A model generated the notes under the pieces. The model was not told where the DNA came from. It ran no database searches and was given only the letters and a program-made list of their open reading frames with translations. Both the position numbers and the translations under genes were made by a program. From the NCBI RefSeq assembly GCF_025210435.1, contig NZ_JAOART010000023.1, positions 62,001-126,000 on the forward strand: DNA of 64,000 nt. Direction: 5' to 3'. The stretch comes from Anaeromicrobium sp. (lineage in GTDB: Bacteria; Bacillota; Clostridia; Peptostreptococcales; Thermotaleaceae). Shown in pieces: positions 1 through 7,335 of the stretch (its first letter is position 1; the number at the start of each line of letters is the position of its first letter).

Positions 1-121
1 TATGCTGTTTGACAATTAGCGCTATACAGATAGGTGCAGGTATAATAAGAAAGCTAAAAATACCTAATAAAAATATAAACCAAGTATTTAAATACCATGG
101 TCTTATTAAGTTTTTATCCAT
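1..121 (-). CDS. membrane protein, N-terminal part only (runs off window)
   Basis: Reading leftward from an ATG at 121 gives about 40 residues without a stop before the window ends. A GGGGGAATT ribosome site lies just upstream of the ATG. The peptide has a charged start (MDKNLIRPWY) followed by one strong hydrophobic segment, about residues 13-36, so it is a membrane-anchored or secreted protein. Aromatic residues before the helix are common in anchors of small Firmicute lipoprotein-like or DUF4352-type proteins, but no domain is visible and I do not assign one. It probably belongs to the flanking chromosome. Confidence 0.55.
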   Translation of the reverse strand, partial: MDKNLIRPWYLNTWFIFLLGIFSFLIIPAPICIALIVKQH

Positions 122-389
122 TGGTAATTCCCCCTTTTCTAAGTAGATTATAGCACCATGAAAAGTCATTAAATGTAGAAAATTGTAAGTTTAATCTAAA
201 ATGGATTATAAAAACTTAAAATGAAAGATCGTTAATAAGGTTATAGTTATAAGTTGTACAATATATTAAATGGTATTGATTTACAAAAATATCATATGAT
301 ATAATATTTTTATGGATATATATTCAGGCTAGTCATTTTTAAAGTAGAAAACTATAATTAAATAAGAATATTGATTGTATGTATTTTAA

Positions 390-697
390 AGGAGAAATTT
401 ACAACATAATAAGTGTTGTAAATTAAAGTAGATGTATGAGAGTGTAATTACGGAGGATGATATTCTGGTGCAAAAAAGCATTGTTTAAATGCCTTTGAGG
501 AGGATATTACAGTATAAAAATACTGGTAATATAGATTGATTATATGAATGTATAATCAAATCTGAAGATGTATGAATTTAGAAATTCTTAATAGAACATA
601 ACTACTGTTTTGTTAAGCATTTTGAGGAGAGAGTAATCAATAAAATGATTCCCTAGTTTACTAGGTCTGTTCTTAATGCTTAAAAACAGTAGTTTTT
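390..697 (+). ncRNA. candidate structured noncoding RNA ending in a terminator
   Basis: Successive perfect or near-perfect hairpins stand in an otherwise non-coding stretch. They are 398-406 with 414-422, 478-482 with 488-492, 504-515 with 520-532, and 533-543 with 551-563. The final element has an outer stem of about 20 bp (600-621 with 675-694, one 2-nt bulge) enclosing two small hairpins (AATCA/TGATT and CCTAG/CTAGG), followed by a T-run as in an intrinsic terminator. A promoter-like TTGATT, 18-nt spacer, TATAAT lies at 275-304. The structure is seen directly; that it is transcribed as one RNA is inference, and I recognise no known family. Confidence 0.45.
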
Positions 698-981
698 TTA
701 TTGCTATAAATCGATTGTCAAAATATGCAAGAAAAAGACGAACGATAACGCTATAGCGTCCATTTTTTCTGCTACAATAATATATATAGTAGGCCTATAG
801 AATCATATTTTTGTGTTATTTGTATTTTGTATCGTTATTTTTACAATAACATAAACTGAGTATTTGCAATGGACACAACGGAAATATATAATAAAAAACA
901 AGCACGTGCTAAAAAAAGATAAGTGAAATTTAAAAGAATTTGTATAAAGTGGATATAATATTAATATAGTTAAATTTAACG

Positions 982-1010
982 TTGAAAGAAATAAATGGAA
1001 GTAGTATAAT
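982..1010 (+). promoter_or_regulatory. sigma-A promoter of the small SOS gene
   Basis: TTGAAA at 982-987, a 17-nt spacer and a perfect TATAAT at 1005-1010. The expected transcription start falls inside the LexA-like box at 1018-1031, the usual position for repression by occlusion. Confidence 0.75.
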
Positions 1011-1017
1011 ATAAAAA

Positions 1018-1031
1018 AGAACGTATGTTCG
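1018..1031. promoter_or_regulatory. LexA (SOS) box
   Basis: AGAACGTATGTTCG matches the Firmicute LexA consensus CGAAC-N4-GTTCG at all but the first base and sits directly downstream of a strong -10. Its core AACGTATGTT recurs in the operator at 57798-57811 beside the LexA-like gene at the right end. Confidence 0.75.
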
Positions 1032-1058
1032 ACGGGGTTCGAACAAAGGGGGCAACTT

Positions 1059-1181
1059 ATGAAGAAAATAGAGATTAAAGAAATTGAAAAAAATATAGAT
1101 ATAGAATATTTAGTAGATTTAAAAATAAATAATAAAATTATTATAAATAAAAAAAATAACAACAGGTCTAATAAGATCTAG
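1059..1181 (+). CDS. 40-aa SOS-controlled small protein, possible antirepressor
   Basis: An ATG at 1059 follows an AAAGGGGG ribosome site and opens a 40-codon frame encoding a lysine/isoleucine-rich, soluble, probably alternating-strand peptide starting MKKIEIKEIEKN. The gene has its own strong promoter and LexA box and ends inside the terminator it shares with the leftward repressor gene. The neighbouring 118-aa CI-like repressor has no self-cleaving peptidase domain. A LexA-controlled small protein beside such a repressor recalls the Tum/Ant antirepressors of coliphage 186 and the Gifsy phages, where SOS makes a protein that disables the repressor. That role is inference; a small SOS cell-division inhibitor or toxin is the alternative. 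Confidence 0.55.
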   Translation: MKKIEIKEIEKNIDIEYLVDLKINNKIIINKKNNNRSNKI

Positions 1182-1195
1182 TTGTTATTTTTTTA
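1155..1195. terminator. bidirectional terminator between SOS gene and repressor
   Basis: AATAACAAC at 1155-1163 pairs with GTTGTTATT at 1181-1189, with an inner GTCTAATAAGATC hairpin and T-runs on both strands. It ends the rightward small gene and the leftward repressor gene. Confidence 0.75.
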
Positions 1196-1549
1196 TGTGT
1201 GTTTTTTTAAAATATCTAAAATTTTCTTGACATCTTCTGGGGGGATTTCTTTATCCTGCATTTCTTTAGCAAGAGTTAGATACTCAATACCGATATCTCT
1301 AAGTTCTTCAGGAAGTTTATCTCCTGAAACTCTTATATGATTAGGATCATCCACTATCCCTAAAAGATAATCAACAGATACATCAAAGAAACAAGATAAT
1401 TTTTTTAATGTATTAGCATCTGGAATTCTATTTTCTTTTTCCCAATTAGATACTGTTTGCTTAGAAACGTTCATATACTTAGCTAATTGGGGCTGAGTAT
1501 ATTCTTTTTTTAACCTTAATTCCTTTATTCTATTACCAATTGTCAACAT
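1193..1549 (-). CDS. CI-like phage repressor (XRE family)
   Basis: This 118-aa protein has an N-terminal XRE helix-turn-helix (about residues 5-62: IGNRIKELRLKKEYTQPQLAKY, with the recognition helix in SKQTVSNWEKENR). A short C-terminal helical part, about 75-118, presumably dimerises. It lacks the S24/LexA peptidase domain of self-cleaving CI proteins, so induction must come through another factor. An AAGGAAGGAG ribosome site precedes the ATG. The gene is divergent from the Cro-like gene at 1729 across a 180-bp region holding repeated palindromic operators, the standard lysis-lysogeny switch arrangement. Confidence 0.85.
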   Translation of the reverse strand: MLTIGNRIKELRLKKEYTQPQLAKYMNVSKQTVSNWEKENRIPDANTLKKLSCFFDVSVDYLLGIVDDPNHIRVSGDKLPEELRDIGIEYLTLAKEMQDKEIPPEDVKKILDILKKHT

Positions 1550-1651
1550 AATTAAAACTCCTTCCTTAAGTCAATTATAAACAATTAGTTGATTTTTTAA
1601 AATGATTGTCAACTAAATGAATATTTTTTTAGAAAAAAAGTAAAAATACTA

Positions 1652-1680
1652 TTGACAGTAAACAAAAAGTTGACTAAACT
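1652..1680 (+). promoter_or_regulatory. early rightward promoter (PR-like)
   Basis: TTGACA at 1652-1657, a 17-nt spacer and TAAACT at 1675-1680, upstream of the Cro-like gene. The first operator lies within the spacer, so repressor binding would block RNA polymerase. Confidence 0.7.
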
Positions 1681-1711
1681 GTAAATATATCAAGTAAACA
1701 TAAAGTTGACC
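1657..1711. promoter_or_regulatory. repressor operators O1 and O2
   Basis: Two near-identical 19-bp sites, AGTAAACAAAAAGTTGACT (1657-1675) and AGTAAACATAAAGTTGACC (1693-1711), differ at two positions. Each is an imperfect palindrome of the form AGT(A/C)AAC-N5-GTTGACT. Related half-sites (AGTTGA, GTCAACT) lie at about 1587-1615 before the repressor gene. They are the likely binding sites of the repressor at 1193 and the Cro-like protein. Confidence 0.7.
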
Positions 1712-1728
1712 GAGGTGGTGATGAAAGT

Positions 1729-1962
1729 ATGGCTAAAGAATACAAAAGTTTGAAAGCCTATAGAAAGTTAGTAGGTATAAATCAAAGTGATTTGGCACAA
1801 ATGTTAGGTATAGGAACCAATACATATTCCTTTAAAGAAAATGGCAAAACTCCATTTACATTAGATGAAGCAAAAACCATAGCAGATTTCTTTGGAGCAA
1901 CTGTAGATGAAATTTTTTTTATGGATACAGTCAACGGTAAGTTGATAAAGACAACTGCTTAA
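1729..1962 (+). CDS. Cro-like regulator (XRE family)
   Basis: The 77-aa protein is almost entirely one XRE helix-turn-helix domain (about residues 8-65: LVGINQSDLAQMLGIG, then TVDEIFFMD). It is the first gene of the rightward early operon, driven by the promoter at 1652 and overlapped by the operators, the position of Cro. The start is set by GAGGTGGTG at 1712; an ATG at 1721 is in another frame. It probably competes with the 118-aa repressor for the shared operators. Confidence 0.8.
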   Translation: MAKEYKSLKAYRKLVGINQSDLAQMLGIGTNTYSFKENGKTPFTLDEAKTIADFFGATVDEIFFMDTVNGKLIKTTA

Positions 1963-2076
1963 ATATAGTTTACCACATGCATATAGGTAAAAAATGAGTA
2001 AATATTGGAAAAACAGAGGAGCAGAGAGAAACGAACTCTAGAAAGGGGGCAATAAAAAAGCAGGAGATGAATAACA

Positions 2077-2301
2077 TTGAAATTACTTCTAAAAAAAGTT
2101 AGAACACAGAAAGATTTTAGCAAAAGAAAACTTTCTATAGAATCCGGAGTATCAAGATCATTTTTAGATGAACTCGAAAGAGGTAGCAAGAGAAACATAT
2201 CAGTTAAGCTACTTTGTAAATTGGCATGTGCAATGGAGGTTGAAATAGGGGATCTAGTAGAGTGTAATTGTAGTGAATATGACAAGCAGAATAAAACATA
2301 A
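2077..2301 (+). CDS. XRE-family regulator
   Basis: The 74-aa single-domain helix-turn-helix protein starts at a TTG with an AGGAGAT ribosome site 8 nt upstream. The HTH spans about residues 4-60 (QKDFSKRKLSIESGVSRSFLDELERG), and the tail carries two cysteines close together (ECNCSEYD). It is second in the early operon and probably tunes early expression. Its resemblance to the short YozG/Cro-CI type is only at the level of the HTH. Confidence 0.7.
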   Translation: MKLLLKKVRTQKDFSKRKLSIESGVSRSFLDELERGSKRNISVKLLCKLACAMEVEIGDLVECNCSEYDKQNKT

Positions 2302-2325
2302 AGTTTACAAAGGGAGGGAGTAGAA

Positions 2326-2508
2326 TTGGCTAAACCAAAAATCAAAGTTGTTATGAATATTCCAGATATGAAATATGCGGAAAATCTAAAAACTAAAGCA
2401 TTAGCAGACATAATAATAGCCAGAATAAATAAACTCCCATATGAGCAGAGAAAAGCTGCTAAAGAATACATTGAAAGAGAATATGAGAGGGGGAAGAACA
2501 AAAGATGA
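2326..2508 (+). CDS. 60-aa phage protein of unknown function
   Basis: TTG start at 2326 after a GGGAGGGAG ribosome site. The product is basic and helical, ending in a charged helix (YIEREYERGKNKR). Its stop overlaps the antirepressor start (ATGA), so the two are translationally coupled. I recognise no domain. Confidence 0.6.
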   Translation: MAKPKIKVVMNIPDMKYAENLKTKALADIIIARINKLPYEQRKAAKEYIEREYERGKNKR

Positions 2509-3236
2509 AATTTTTAAAATTAAATGAGCAAGAAGCAACTATGACAAGTTTAGAGATAGCTGAAATGACGGGCAAAGAGCATAAGAATGTTATAAGAGAT
2601 ATTAAGAATGAAATTGAACAAATAGAAAGTGAAGGCTTAAGAGCTGAGCTCATTTTTGAGCCCAGTGAATACAAAGATGTTACTGGAAGAAAGTTGCCAT
2701 GTTACAAGCTGAATAAAAAAGGTGTTCTACAGCTAGGTGCTAGATACAATGCTGGAATTAGATATAAATTAATACACTACATAGAAAAACTAGAAGAAGA
2801 AAGACAACCGAAATGCATGGAAGATTTAATTATAATGCAAGCCCAGGCCATGAAGAATTTGAAGTTGGAAGTTAATACAGTTAAAGAGATAGCTGCTACT
2901 GCTATGGATGAAGTAAAGGAAATAAGAGAGGTTATAGAGATTAATCCAAAAGCAGAGTGGAGAAAGCAAACTAACTTAATGCTTAATAAAATTTCTAAGA
3001 AATTAGGAGATTACAGAACACCTAAGGAACAGGCATATAAAGCATTAGAGGAAAGAGCTAAATGTAAGTTAAGTATAAGACTTAAGAACTTACAGAGCAG
3101 AGCTATGATGAATGGAATGGCAAAAAGTAAGGTGGACAACCTTAATAATTTAGATGTAATAGCAAATGATCCAAGACTTAAAGAAATATATATTGTCATA
3201 GTTAAAGAATTGGCTATAAAGCATAGAGTTAACTAG
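2505..3236 (+). CDS. Rha/ORF6C-type phage antirepressor
   Basis: The 243-aa protein has two parts. Residues about 8-100 match the phage regulatory Rha family (MTSLEIAEMTGKEHKNVIRD, GVLQLGARYNAGIRYKL), a winged-helix-like DNA-binding fold. Residues about 140-240 match the ORF6C C-terminal domain (WRKQTNLMLNKISKKLG followed by a long helical tail). This pairing is common in antirepressors that oppose a CI-like repressor. It starts at an ATGA overlap with the preceding gene in the early operon. Which repressor it antagonises cannot be told from sequence. Confidence 0.85.
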   Translation: MKFLKLNEQEATMTSLEIAEMTGKEHKNVIRDIKNEIEQIESEGLRAELIFEPSEYKDVTGRKLPCYKLNKKGVLQLGARYNAGIRYKLIHYIEKLEEERQPKCMEDLIIMQAQAMKNLKLEVNTVKEIAATAMDEVKEIREVIEINPKAEWRKQTNLMLNKISKKLGDYRTPKEQAYKALEERAKCKLSIRLKNLQSRAMMNGMAKSKVDNLNNLDVIANDPRLKEIYIVIVKELAIKHRVN

Positions 3237-3252
3237 AAAGGTGGTGGAATAA

Positions 3253-3381
3253 ATGATTAGTGTGGAAACATTAGAAAGACTATATGAGCAAACAGGATTA
3301 ATTGCAATCTGTAAAAATGGTAAGTTTGTAAAGTTTTCTAAGAAATTAGAAAAAGACCACAAAGCAGCTGCAACTGCATAA
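3253..3381 (+). CDS. 42-aa small phage protein
   Basis: AAGGTGGTGG precedes an ATG at 3253 opening a 42-codon frame (MISVETLERLYEQTGLI). The product has one amphipathic helix, a short strand and an alanine-rich end. It lies in the early operon 16 bp after the antirepressor. No function is recognised, but the ribosome site and tight packing support translation. Confidence 0.55.
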   Translation: MISVETLERLYEQTGLIAICKNGKFVKFSKKLEKDHKAAATA

Positions 3382-3454
3382 TAGTGGCCTATAAAAAATA
3401 CTAGTAATCAAATTATATACAAAACCTTCATTAGATGCAAGGGAGGGACAAGTC

Positions 3455-3688
3455 GTGAATGAGTTATTAGCTAAAGATTTAGATAAAACACTTACATTAT
3501 CAGAAAAAGTAGCACGGTTAGAACTTAACAGTAAAAATGTATTAAATCAGTTAGAGGTAGTTAAGAAATATATTAAATCAGCGACTGCGAATAGTGATCC
3601 AATTAATAAAGAAATTGAATTAAATGTGGCTAATAATTTTTTAGAAGTGGCCATGGAAGACCTAAAAAAAGTTGAAAGGGGAATATAA
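3455..3688 (+). CDS. 77-aa coiled-coil phage protein
   Basis: GTG start at 3455 with GGGAGGGA 6 nt upstream. The protein is strongly helical with heptad-like spacing (LLAKDLDKTLTLSEKVARLE and NFLEVAMEDLKKVERG). It sits 3 bp before the Gam-like gene and so is probably made with it. Unknown function. Confidence 0.6.
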   Translation: MNELLAKDLDKTLTLSEKVARLELNSKNVLNQLEVVKKYIKSATANSDPINKEIELNVANNFLEVAMEDLKKVERGI

Positions 3689-3691
3689 AGC

Positions 3692-4207
3692 ATGAATAAA
3701 TTACAAGTATTAGAGATAAATGAGTTTGAGAAGGTGCAAGAGGAAATGAGAGAAGGGTTTAGAGTTGAAGATAAGGGCCAAGTTGAATGGTGCTTAAGAA
3801 AGGTACAAGCCTTACAAGCTGAAATTAAGGATAATAATACATTAGCAGACCAAGAGATAATGAGGATTAATAAATGGAGAGAAGATGAGAATAAGAAAGC
3901 TGAGGATAGTATTAATTTCTTCAAAGGATTGCTTGAAGAGTACATGAGAAGTGTCAATGCAGAGGATGAAAAAGTTAGAAGTATGAAATTGCCACACGGA
4001 ATAATTAGGCTTAAAAAACAACAGCCAGAGTTTAAGTTCCATGAGGAAAAGACAATAGCATGGCTTAAAGAGAATTACCCTGACAAGATCAAGATAGTGG
4101 AGAAATTCTCTAAGACAGATGTTAAGAAGATAGTGAAAGATACTGGAGAGGTATTTGATGGCCTAGAAATAGTTCAGAGAGATTATAAATTTGAGATGGA
4201 GGTTTAA
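3692..4207 (+). CDS. host-nuclease inhibitor Gam-like protein
   Basis: The 171-aa protein has the layout of the Mu Gam family: an N-terminal helical pair (about 10-90, INKWREDENKKAEDSINFFKGLLEEYM) and a C-terminal alpha/beta part with the family's RLKKQQPEFKFHEE stretch and a closing YKFEMEV strand. Gam proteins bind double-strand DNA ends and shield them from host exonucleases. Here it precedes a putative recombination protein by 3 bp, so the pair probably serves phage replication and recombination. The family assignment is strong; activity is inferred. Confidence 0.8.
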   Translation: MNKLQVLEINEFEKVQEEMREGFRVEDKGQVEWCLRKVQALQAEIKDNNTLADQEIMRINKWREDENKKAEDSINFFKGLLEEYMRSVNAEDEKVRSMKLPHGIIRLKKQQPEFKFHEEKTIAWLKENYPDKIKIVEKFSKTDVKKIVKDTGEVFDGLEIVQRDYKFEMEV

Positions 4208-4210
4208 GAT

Positions 4211-5059
4211 ATGGAAAACGTAAGAGAATTACAACCCGTAGGTGGAAGTATATCAATCATAGATGATATAGATGTTACAGCCATACAAGGTACTATGAGA
4301 AAAATAACTCAGTTACAAGTAGCAGTACAGAGTACTTTAAAAAAAGATCATGACTTTGGGGTAATACCTGGAACATTTAAGCCTACGTTACTTAAGCCAG
4401 GAGCAGAAAAAATATTGATGATGTTCGGATTGACTAGTGAATATGAGTTTTTAGAAAAAGTTGAGAATTACGAAAAAGGTTTCTTTGCATATACTCTTAA
4501 ATGCAAATTACTTAAAAAAGGACAGAAAATCACAGAAGGTGTAGGCCAATGTAATACCATGGAAGGAAAATATCGTTATAGATGGGTTAGCGAGAAAAAT
4601 GTACCAGAAGGGATAGCTAAAGAAACATTACCTTCAAGGAATAAGGAAGGGAAGTATGGTCCATATACAGAGTACAAAATTGAAAATGATGATCCATATA
4701 CACTTGCTAATACTGTTTTAAAAATGGCTAAGAAAAGAGCCCAAGTAGATGCAGTATTGACAGTGGCAAGTTTATCAGAAGTATTTACACAGGATATTGA
4801 AGATATGAGGGAGTTTATACAGCAAGAGCAAATGGACAACATGGATGTAACAGATGCCAAGAATTTGAAGATTACTTTTGGAAGTAAGCACAAAGGCAAA
4901 ACTTTAGGAGAAATATATAAATCTGATATTGGCTATGTGAAATGGTTATCTCATAAAGCTTCTGATGCAGTAGTAAGAAAAGCAGCCACGGAGTTATTAA
5001 TGGAAAAAGAAAATGAAGGAGAGAAAACTGTACAAGATGGAGACGATCATCCATTCTAA
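4211..5059 (+). CDS. phage recombination/DNA-binding protein with ExoX-like C-terminal domain and SSB-like tail
   Basis: This 282-aa protein resembles clostridial phage proteins with a conserved KPTLLKPGAEKILMMFGL segment (about residues 57-74) and a YTLANTVLKMAKKRAQVDAV segment. A C-terminal part (about 215-265, FGSKHKGKTLGEIYKSD) resembles the small domain found at the end of exodeoxyribonuclease X-like proteins. The last residues, DGDDHPF, mimic the acidic DDDIPF tip of single-strand-binding proteins. Its place directly after the Gam-like gene suggests a role in strand annealing or loading onto single-stranded DNA. I cannot place it with certainty in the RecT, ERF or Sak groups. Confidence 0.6.
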   Translation: MENVRELQPVGGSISIIDDIDVTAIQGTMRKITQLQVAVQSTLKKDHDFGVIPGTFKPTLLKPGAEKILMMFGLTSEYEFLEKVENYEKGFFAYTLKCKLLKKGQKITEGVGQCNTMEGKYRYRWVSEKNVPEGIAKETLPSRNKEGKYGPYTEYKIENDDPYTLANTVLKMAKKRAQVDAVLTVASLSEVFTQDIEDMREFIQQEQMDNMDVTDAKNLKITFGSKHKGKTLGEIYKSDIGYVKWLSHKASDAVVRKAATELLMEKENEGEKTVQDGDDHPF

Positions 5060-5086
5060 CATAGATAAAGGAGAAGGTGAATCTCG

Positions 5087-5332
5087 ATGTGTATATTTTA
5101 CAAACCAACTGAATATGGAAAAAGCACCTGGGGTGATGTCGTTCCGCCTTCTCCGCCCTGGTGCAAGTTAAAGAGTGTTGAACTCATATCATTTGATAGA
5201 CAAGACCCCTGCGGAGAGTGCAAATATCGTACAAATGATGAGCTTAAGATTGAACCTTACAAAAGGGAGTTCAATAAAGAATATATGGAACTGGCTATTA
5301 CTTATGAAGATAATGAACCAATACCATTTTAA
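5087..5332 (+). CDS. 81-aa cysteine-containing phage protein with SSB-like tail
   Basis: ATG at 5087 follows GGAGAAGGTG. The protein has a CGEC motif and two further cysteines (MCIF near the start and PPWCKL), suggesting a small zinc site, and ends in an acidic tail TYEDNEPIPF that resembles the SSB C-terminal peptide. The preceding gene ends in a similar tail. It may be recruited to proteins that normally bind the SSB tip; otherwise unknown. Confidence 0.6.
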   Translation: MCIFYKPTEYGKSTWGDVVPPSPPWCKLKSVELISFDRQDPCGECKYRTNDELKIEPYKREFNKEYMELAITYEDNEPIPF

Positions 5333-5369
5333 AGTAAATGTTAATGTAAAACATTAAGGAGGACACTAA

Positions 5370-5522
5370 ATGCTTAGTAATCCCAAACTATTGAGTATAG
5401 AGCGTGCGAGTGTAGGTACACGCTTAAACTCAATAGCTAAAAAGAAAAAGAAAGTTTTTACCTTAATTATATTTTTAGTATTGGCAGTAATATTTGGAAT
5501 TATACAGTTGATAGTAAAGTAG
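5370..5522 (+). CDS. 50-aa single-helix membrane protein
   Basis: AAGGAGG precedes an ATG at 5370. After a basic segment (NSIAKKKKKVF) comes one hydrophobic helix (TLIIFLVLAVIFGIIQLIV) that runs almost to the C-terminus. It is a tail-anchored small membrane protein in the early operon; function unknown. The stop abuts the ribosome site of the replication gene. Confidence 0.6.
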   Translation: MLSNPKLLSIERASVGTRLNSIAKKKKKVFTLIIFLVLAVIFGIIQLIVK

Positions 5523-5531
5523 GTGGAAAAG

Positions 5532-6473
5532 ATGACAAAAGCAAAAAGATATTATTGGTTAAAATTACATGATAATTTCTTTGATAGAGAAGAAATTAAG
5601 CTAGTAGAAAATATGACGAATGGTAAGGACTATATAATTTTTTACCTAAAGCTATTATTAAAATCTATCAAAACAGAAGGGGAACTTAGATTTAGAAACG
5701 TCATTCCTTATACACCTGAAATGTTAGCTAGTATAACAGGAATTAATATAGATACGGTTAGAGTTGCTACTGATTTATTTATCAATTTGCAGCTTATGGA
5801 AAAATGGGATGATGGAACTCTCTTTATGGCTGAAACACAAGCTATGATAGGGAGTGAAACCGAGTCAGCTAAACGGATGAGAAGGAAAAGAGAAAAAGAT
5901 CAAAAACTATTAGCGTCACAATGTGACGAAGATGTGCAAAAAAGTGACACAGAGATAGAGTTAGAGAAAGAGATAGATATAGATATAAATAATAGTGTTG
6001 AAGATTCGGATGAACCTTCAAGCCATTCTGATGAAAAAATTAAATATGATGAAAAATCTACGTACTATAAAGCTGCTATATACCTAAGAGAAAAAATACT
6101 AGAGTTTAATCCTAAGTGTAGAGTTCCTAAGGATACTTTAAAGGATTTACAAAAGTGGTCTAACGATATGAGACTTATATTTGAGAAAGATAATAGAACT
6201 AGAGAAGAAGTATATCGGATTATTCAATTCATCTTTGATGAAGATGATTTTTGGAGCACAGTAGTTCAATCTCCTAGTGGTCTTAGGAAGAATTGGGATA
6301 AAATCATGGCCCAAATGATAGCCAAGGAGAAAAAGAAAGATAGGGTTGAGGTAAATAAACCTAAGGGTAATAATAATAGATTCCATAATTTTAAGCAACG
6401 AACGGATAAGTATTCGGCTGAGGAACTAGAAAAATTAGTGCGAAATAGGGGGAAGAACAAAGATGAGCCATAG
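5532..6473 (+). CDS. phage replisome organizer / replication initiator
   Basis: The N-terminal 120 residues match the phage replisome organizer N-terminal domain (KAKRYYWLKLHDNFFDREEIKLVENM, then a winged-helix-like LASITGINIDTVRVATDLFINLQLMEKW). An acidic, serine-rich linker (about 140-180) and a C-terminal helical domain follow. Such proteins bind the phage origin and help load the replicative helicase. The ATG at 5532 was chosen because AGGTGG lies 5 nt before it; an in-frame GTG at 5523 has none. No phage helicase loader or helicase is seen next door, so host DnaI/DnaC-type proteins may be used. Confidence 0.8.
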   Translation: MTKAKRYYWLKLHDNFFDREEIKLVENMTNGKDYIIFYLKLLLKSIKTEGELRFRNVIPYTPEMLASITGINIDTVRVATDLFINLQLMEKWDDGTLFMAETQAMIGSETESAKRMRRKREKDQKLLASQCDEDVQKSDTEIELEKEIDIDINNSVEDSDEPSSHSDEKIKYDEKSTYYKAAIYLREKILEFNPKCRVPKDTLKDLQKWSNDMRLIFEKDNRTREEVYRIIQFIFDEDDFWSTVVQSPSGLRKNWDKIMAQMIAKEKKKDRVEVNKPKGNNNRFHNFKQRTDKYSAEELEKLVRNRGKNKDEP

Positions 6474-6660
6474 GGGAGTAAGTAGTCCTTGTTATCAATG
6501 CAACGCAAGGTACATAGGTTGCCACGATGAATGTGAGAAATACTTGGAGCGAAAAAGAAAAATATATGAAGCTAAAAAAGTGGAACAGGAAATAAATAAT
6601 TATATTTGCTGGCAGAGTGGGATAAATGCAGAAATAACTAGGAAATGCAATTCACGATAA
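6463..6660 (+). CDS. 65-aa cysteine-rich small protein
   Basis: It overlaps the end of the replication gene by 11 bp. The N-terminal half holds a CYQC pair and two more cysteines (YIGCHDECEKYL), a plausible zinc-binding knuckle, followed by a charged helix. Such proteins are common next to replication genes in clostridial phages; no function is assigned. Confidence 0.6.
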   Translation: MSHRGVSSPCYQCNARYIGCHDECEKYLERKRKIYEAKKVEQEINNYICWQSGINAEITRKCNSR

Positions 6661-6671
6661 GGGGGATAATC

Positions 6672-6842
6672 ATGTTTAAACAAGCTAATGAATTAGCTAC
6701 AGCAGTAGCGGAGATGGCCTTAGCAGGAAAAGATACTAATGAACTTATAAACCAGGCTAAAGAAGTGATGGGAACATATGGACAAGCTATAAAGTGTGAA
6801 ATGGGAAAAGGGAAGCTACTGGATGTAGTCAGAGGCAAATAG
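6672..6842 (+). CDS. 56-aa helical phage protein
   Basis: The ATG at 6672 follows AAGGGGGATAATC. The product is alanine-rich and helical (MFKQANELATAVAEMALAGK). Unknown function; it lies between replication and PcfK-like genes in the early operon. Confidence 0.55.
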   Translation: MFKQANELATAVAEMALAGKDTNELINQAKEVMGTYGQAIKCEMGKGKLLDVVRGK

Positions 6843-6865
6843 TTCTATAGGAAAGGGGATCTTCA

Positions 6866-7315
6866 ATGATTAACTCTGCAGTTGAGAAATTAGAAAAGGG
6901 ACTTGAGAATGAGGATAAAGTAGGAGTACCGGCACGACATATAATTAAATTTTTAATAGCAAGGTGCAAAACAGACGAAGCTTTTTCAAAAAAAGTGCTT
7001 GTGAAGGAAAAAGAAGTAGAAGGTTGCTTTAATTATGTCTATGAAGAAGTAAAGAAAAGATTAAGTGGTAAAAGTGGCTGGATGGCTGATGATGAAGTTT
7101 ATAAAATTGCATCAATGTATTTTGACCCTGATGATACTGAATTTGATTATAAGTCAATAAATAAAGCTAGAGTTGAAAATTCTGATTCAATTATTCAGAC
7201 AAAGATAGTGGAGCAAAAGGCAGTCACTAATAAAAGGACCACAAGATTTACTAAAAAGAAAAATGGAAAAGTAATTAATTTCAAAGATCAAGTATCAATG
7301 TTTGAATTAGTGTAA
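6866..7315 (+). CDS. PcfK-like protein, AcrIIA9-related family
   Basis: The 149-aa protein has the PcfK-like layout: an N-terminal domain about 1-95 (ARHIIKFLIARCKTDEAFSKKVL, YVYEEVKKRLSGKSGW, VYKIASMYFDPDD) and a basic C-terminal region. It is followed by a PcfJ gene, the usual pairing on enterococcal plasmids and Firmicute phages. Some members of this family were described as the Cas9 inhibitor AcrIIA9, so an anti-CRISPR role is possible but not shown by sequence. The C-terminus, FKDQVSMFELV, looks like a sliding-clamp-binding peptide (QLSLF type) and is echoed by the gene ending at 14566. Confidence 0.7.
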   Translation: MINSAVEKLEKGLENEDKVGVPARHIIKFLIARCKTDEAFSKKVLVKEKEVEGCFNYVYEEVKKRLSGKSGWMADDEVYKIASMYFDPDDTEFDYKSINKARVENSDSIIQTKIVEQKAVTNKRTTRFTKKKNGKVINFKDQVSMFELV

Positions 7316-7335
7316 GTTATTTGAGGGGGATGGCA

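Larger units (their letters stand above)
122..1058. other. 937-bp gene-poor left flank
   Basis: No convincing protein gene is present. The stretch holds a run of hairpins at 398-694 (listed separately), a 12-bp palindrome ACGCTATAGCGT at 748-759, a 17-codon ORF starting at 870 without a ribosome site, and the promoter of the SOS-controlled small gene at 982-1010. The left phage end is probably here, but I see no direct repeat that could be matched to the right end. Confidence 0.5.

Noticed and set aside
803-1162. 119-codon minus-strand ORF at the left end
   Set aside because: It is antisense to the SOS small gene and its promoter, is low-complexity and has no ribosome site.
1959-2501. 180-codon minus-strand ORF
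   Set aside because: Antisense to three well-supported early genes, with a composition typical of a shadow frame.
3692-4207. Mu-like transposing phage, suggested by the Gam-like gene
   Set aside because: No MuA/MuB-type transposase or Mu ends are present, and Gam-like genes are common in non-transposing clostridial phages.
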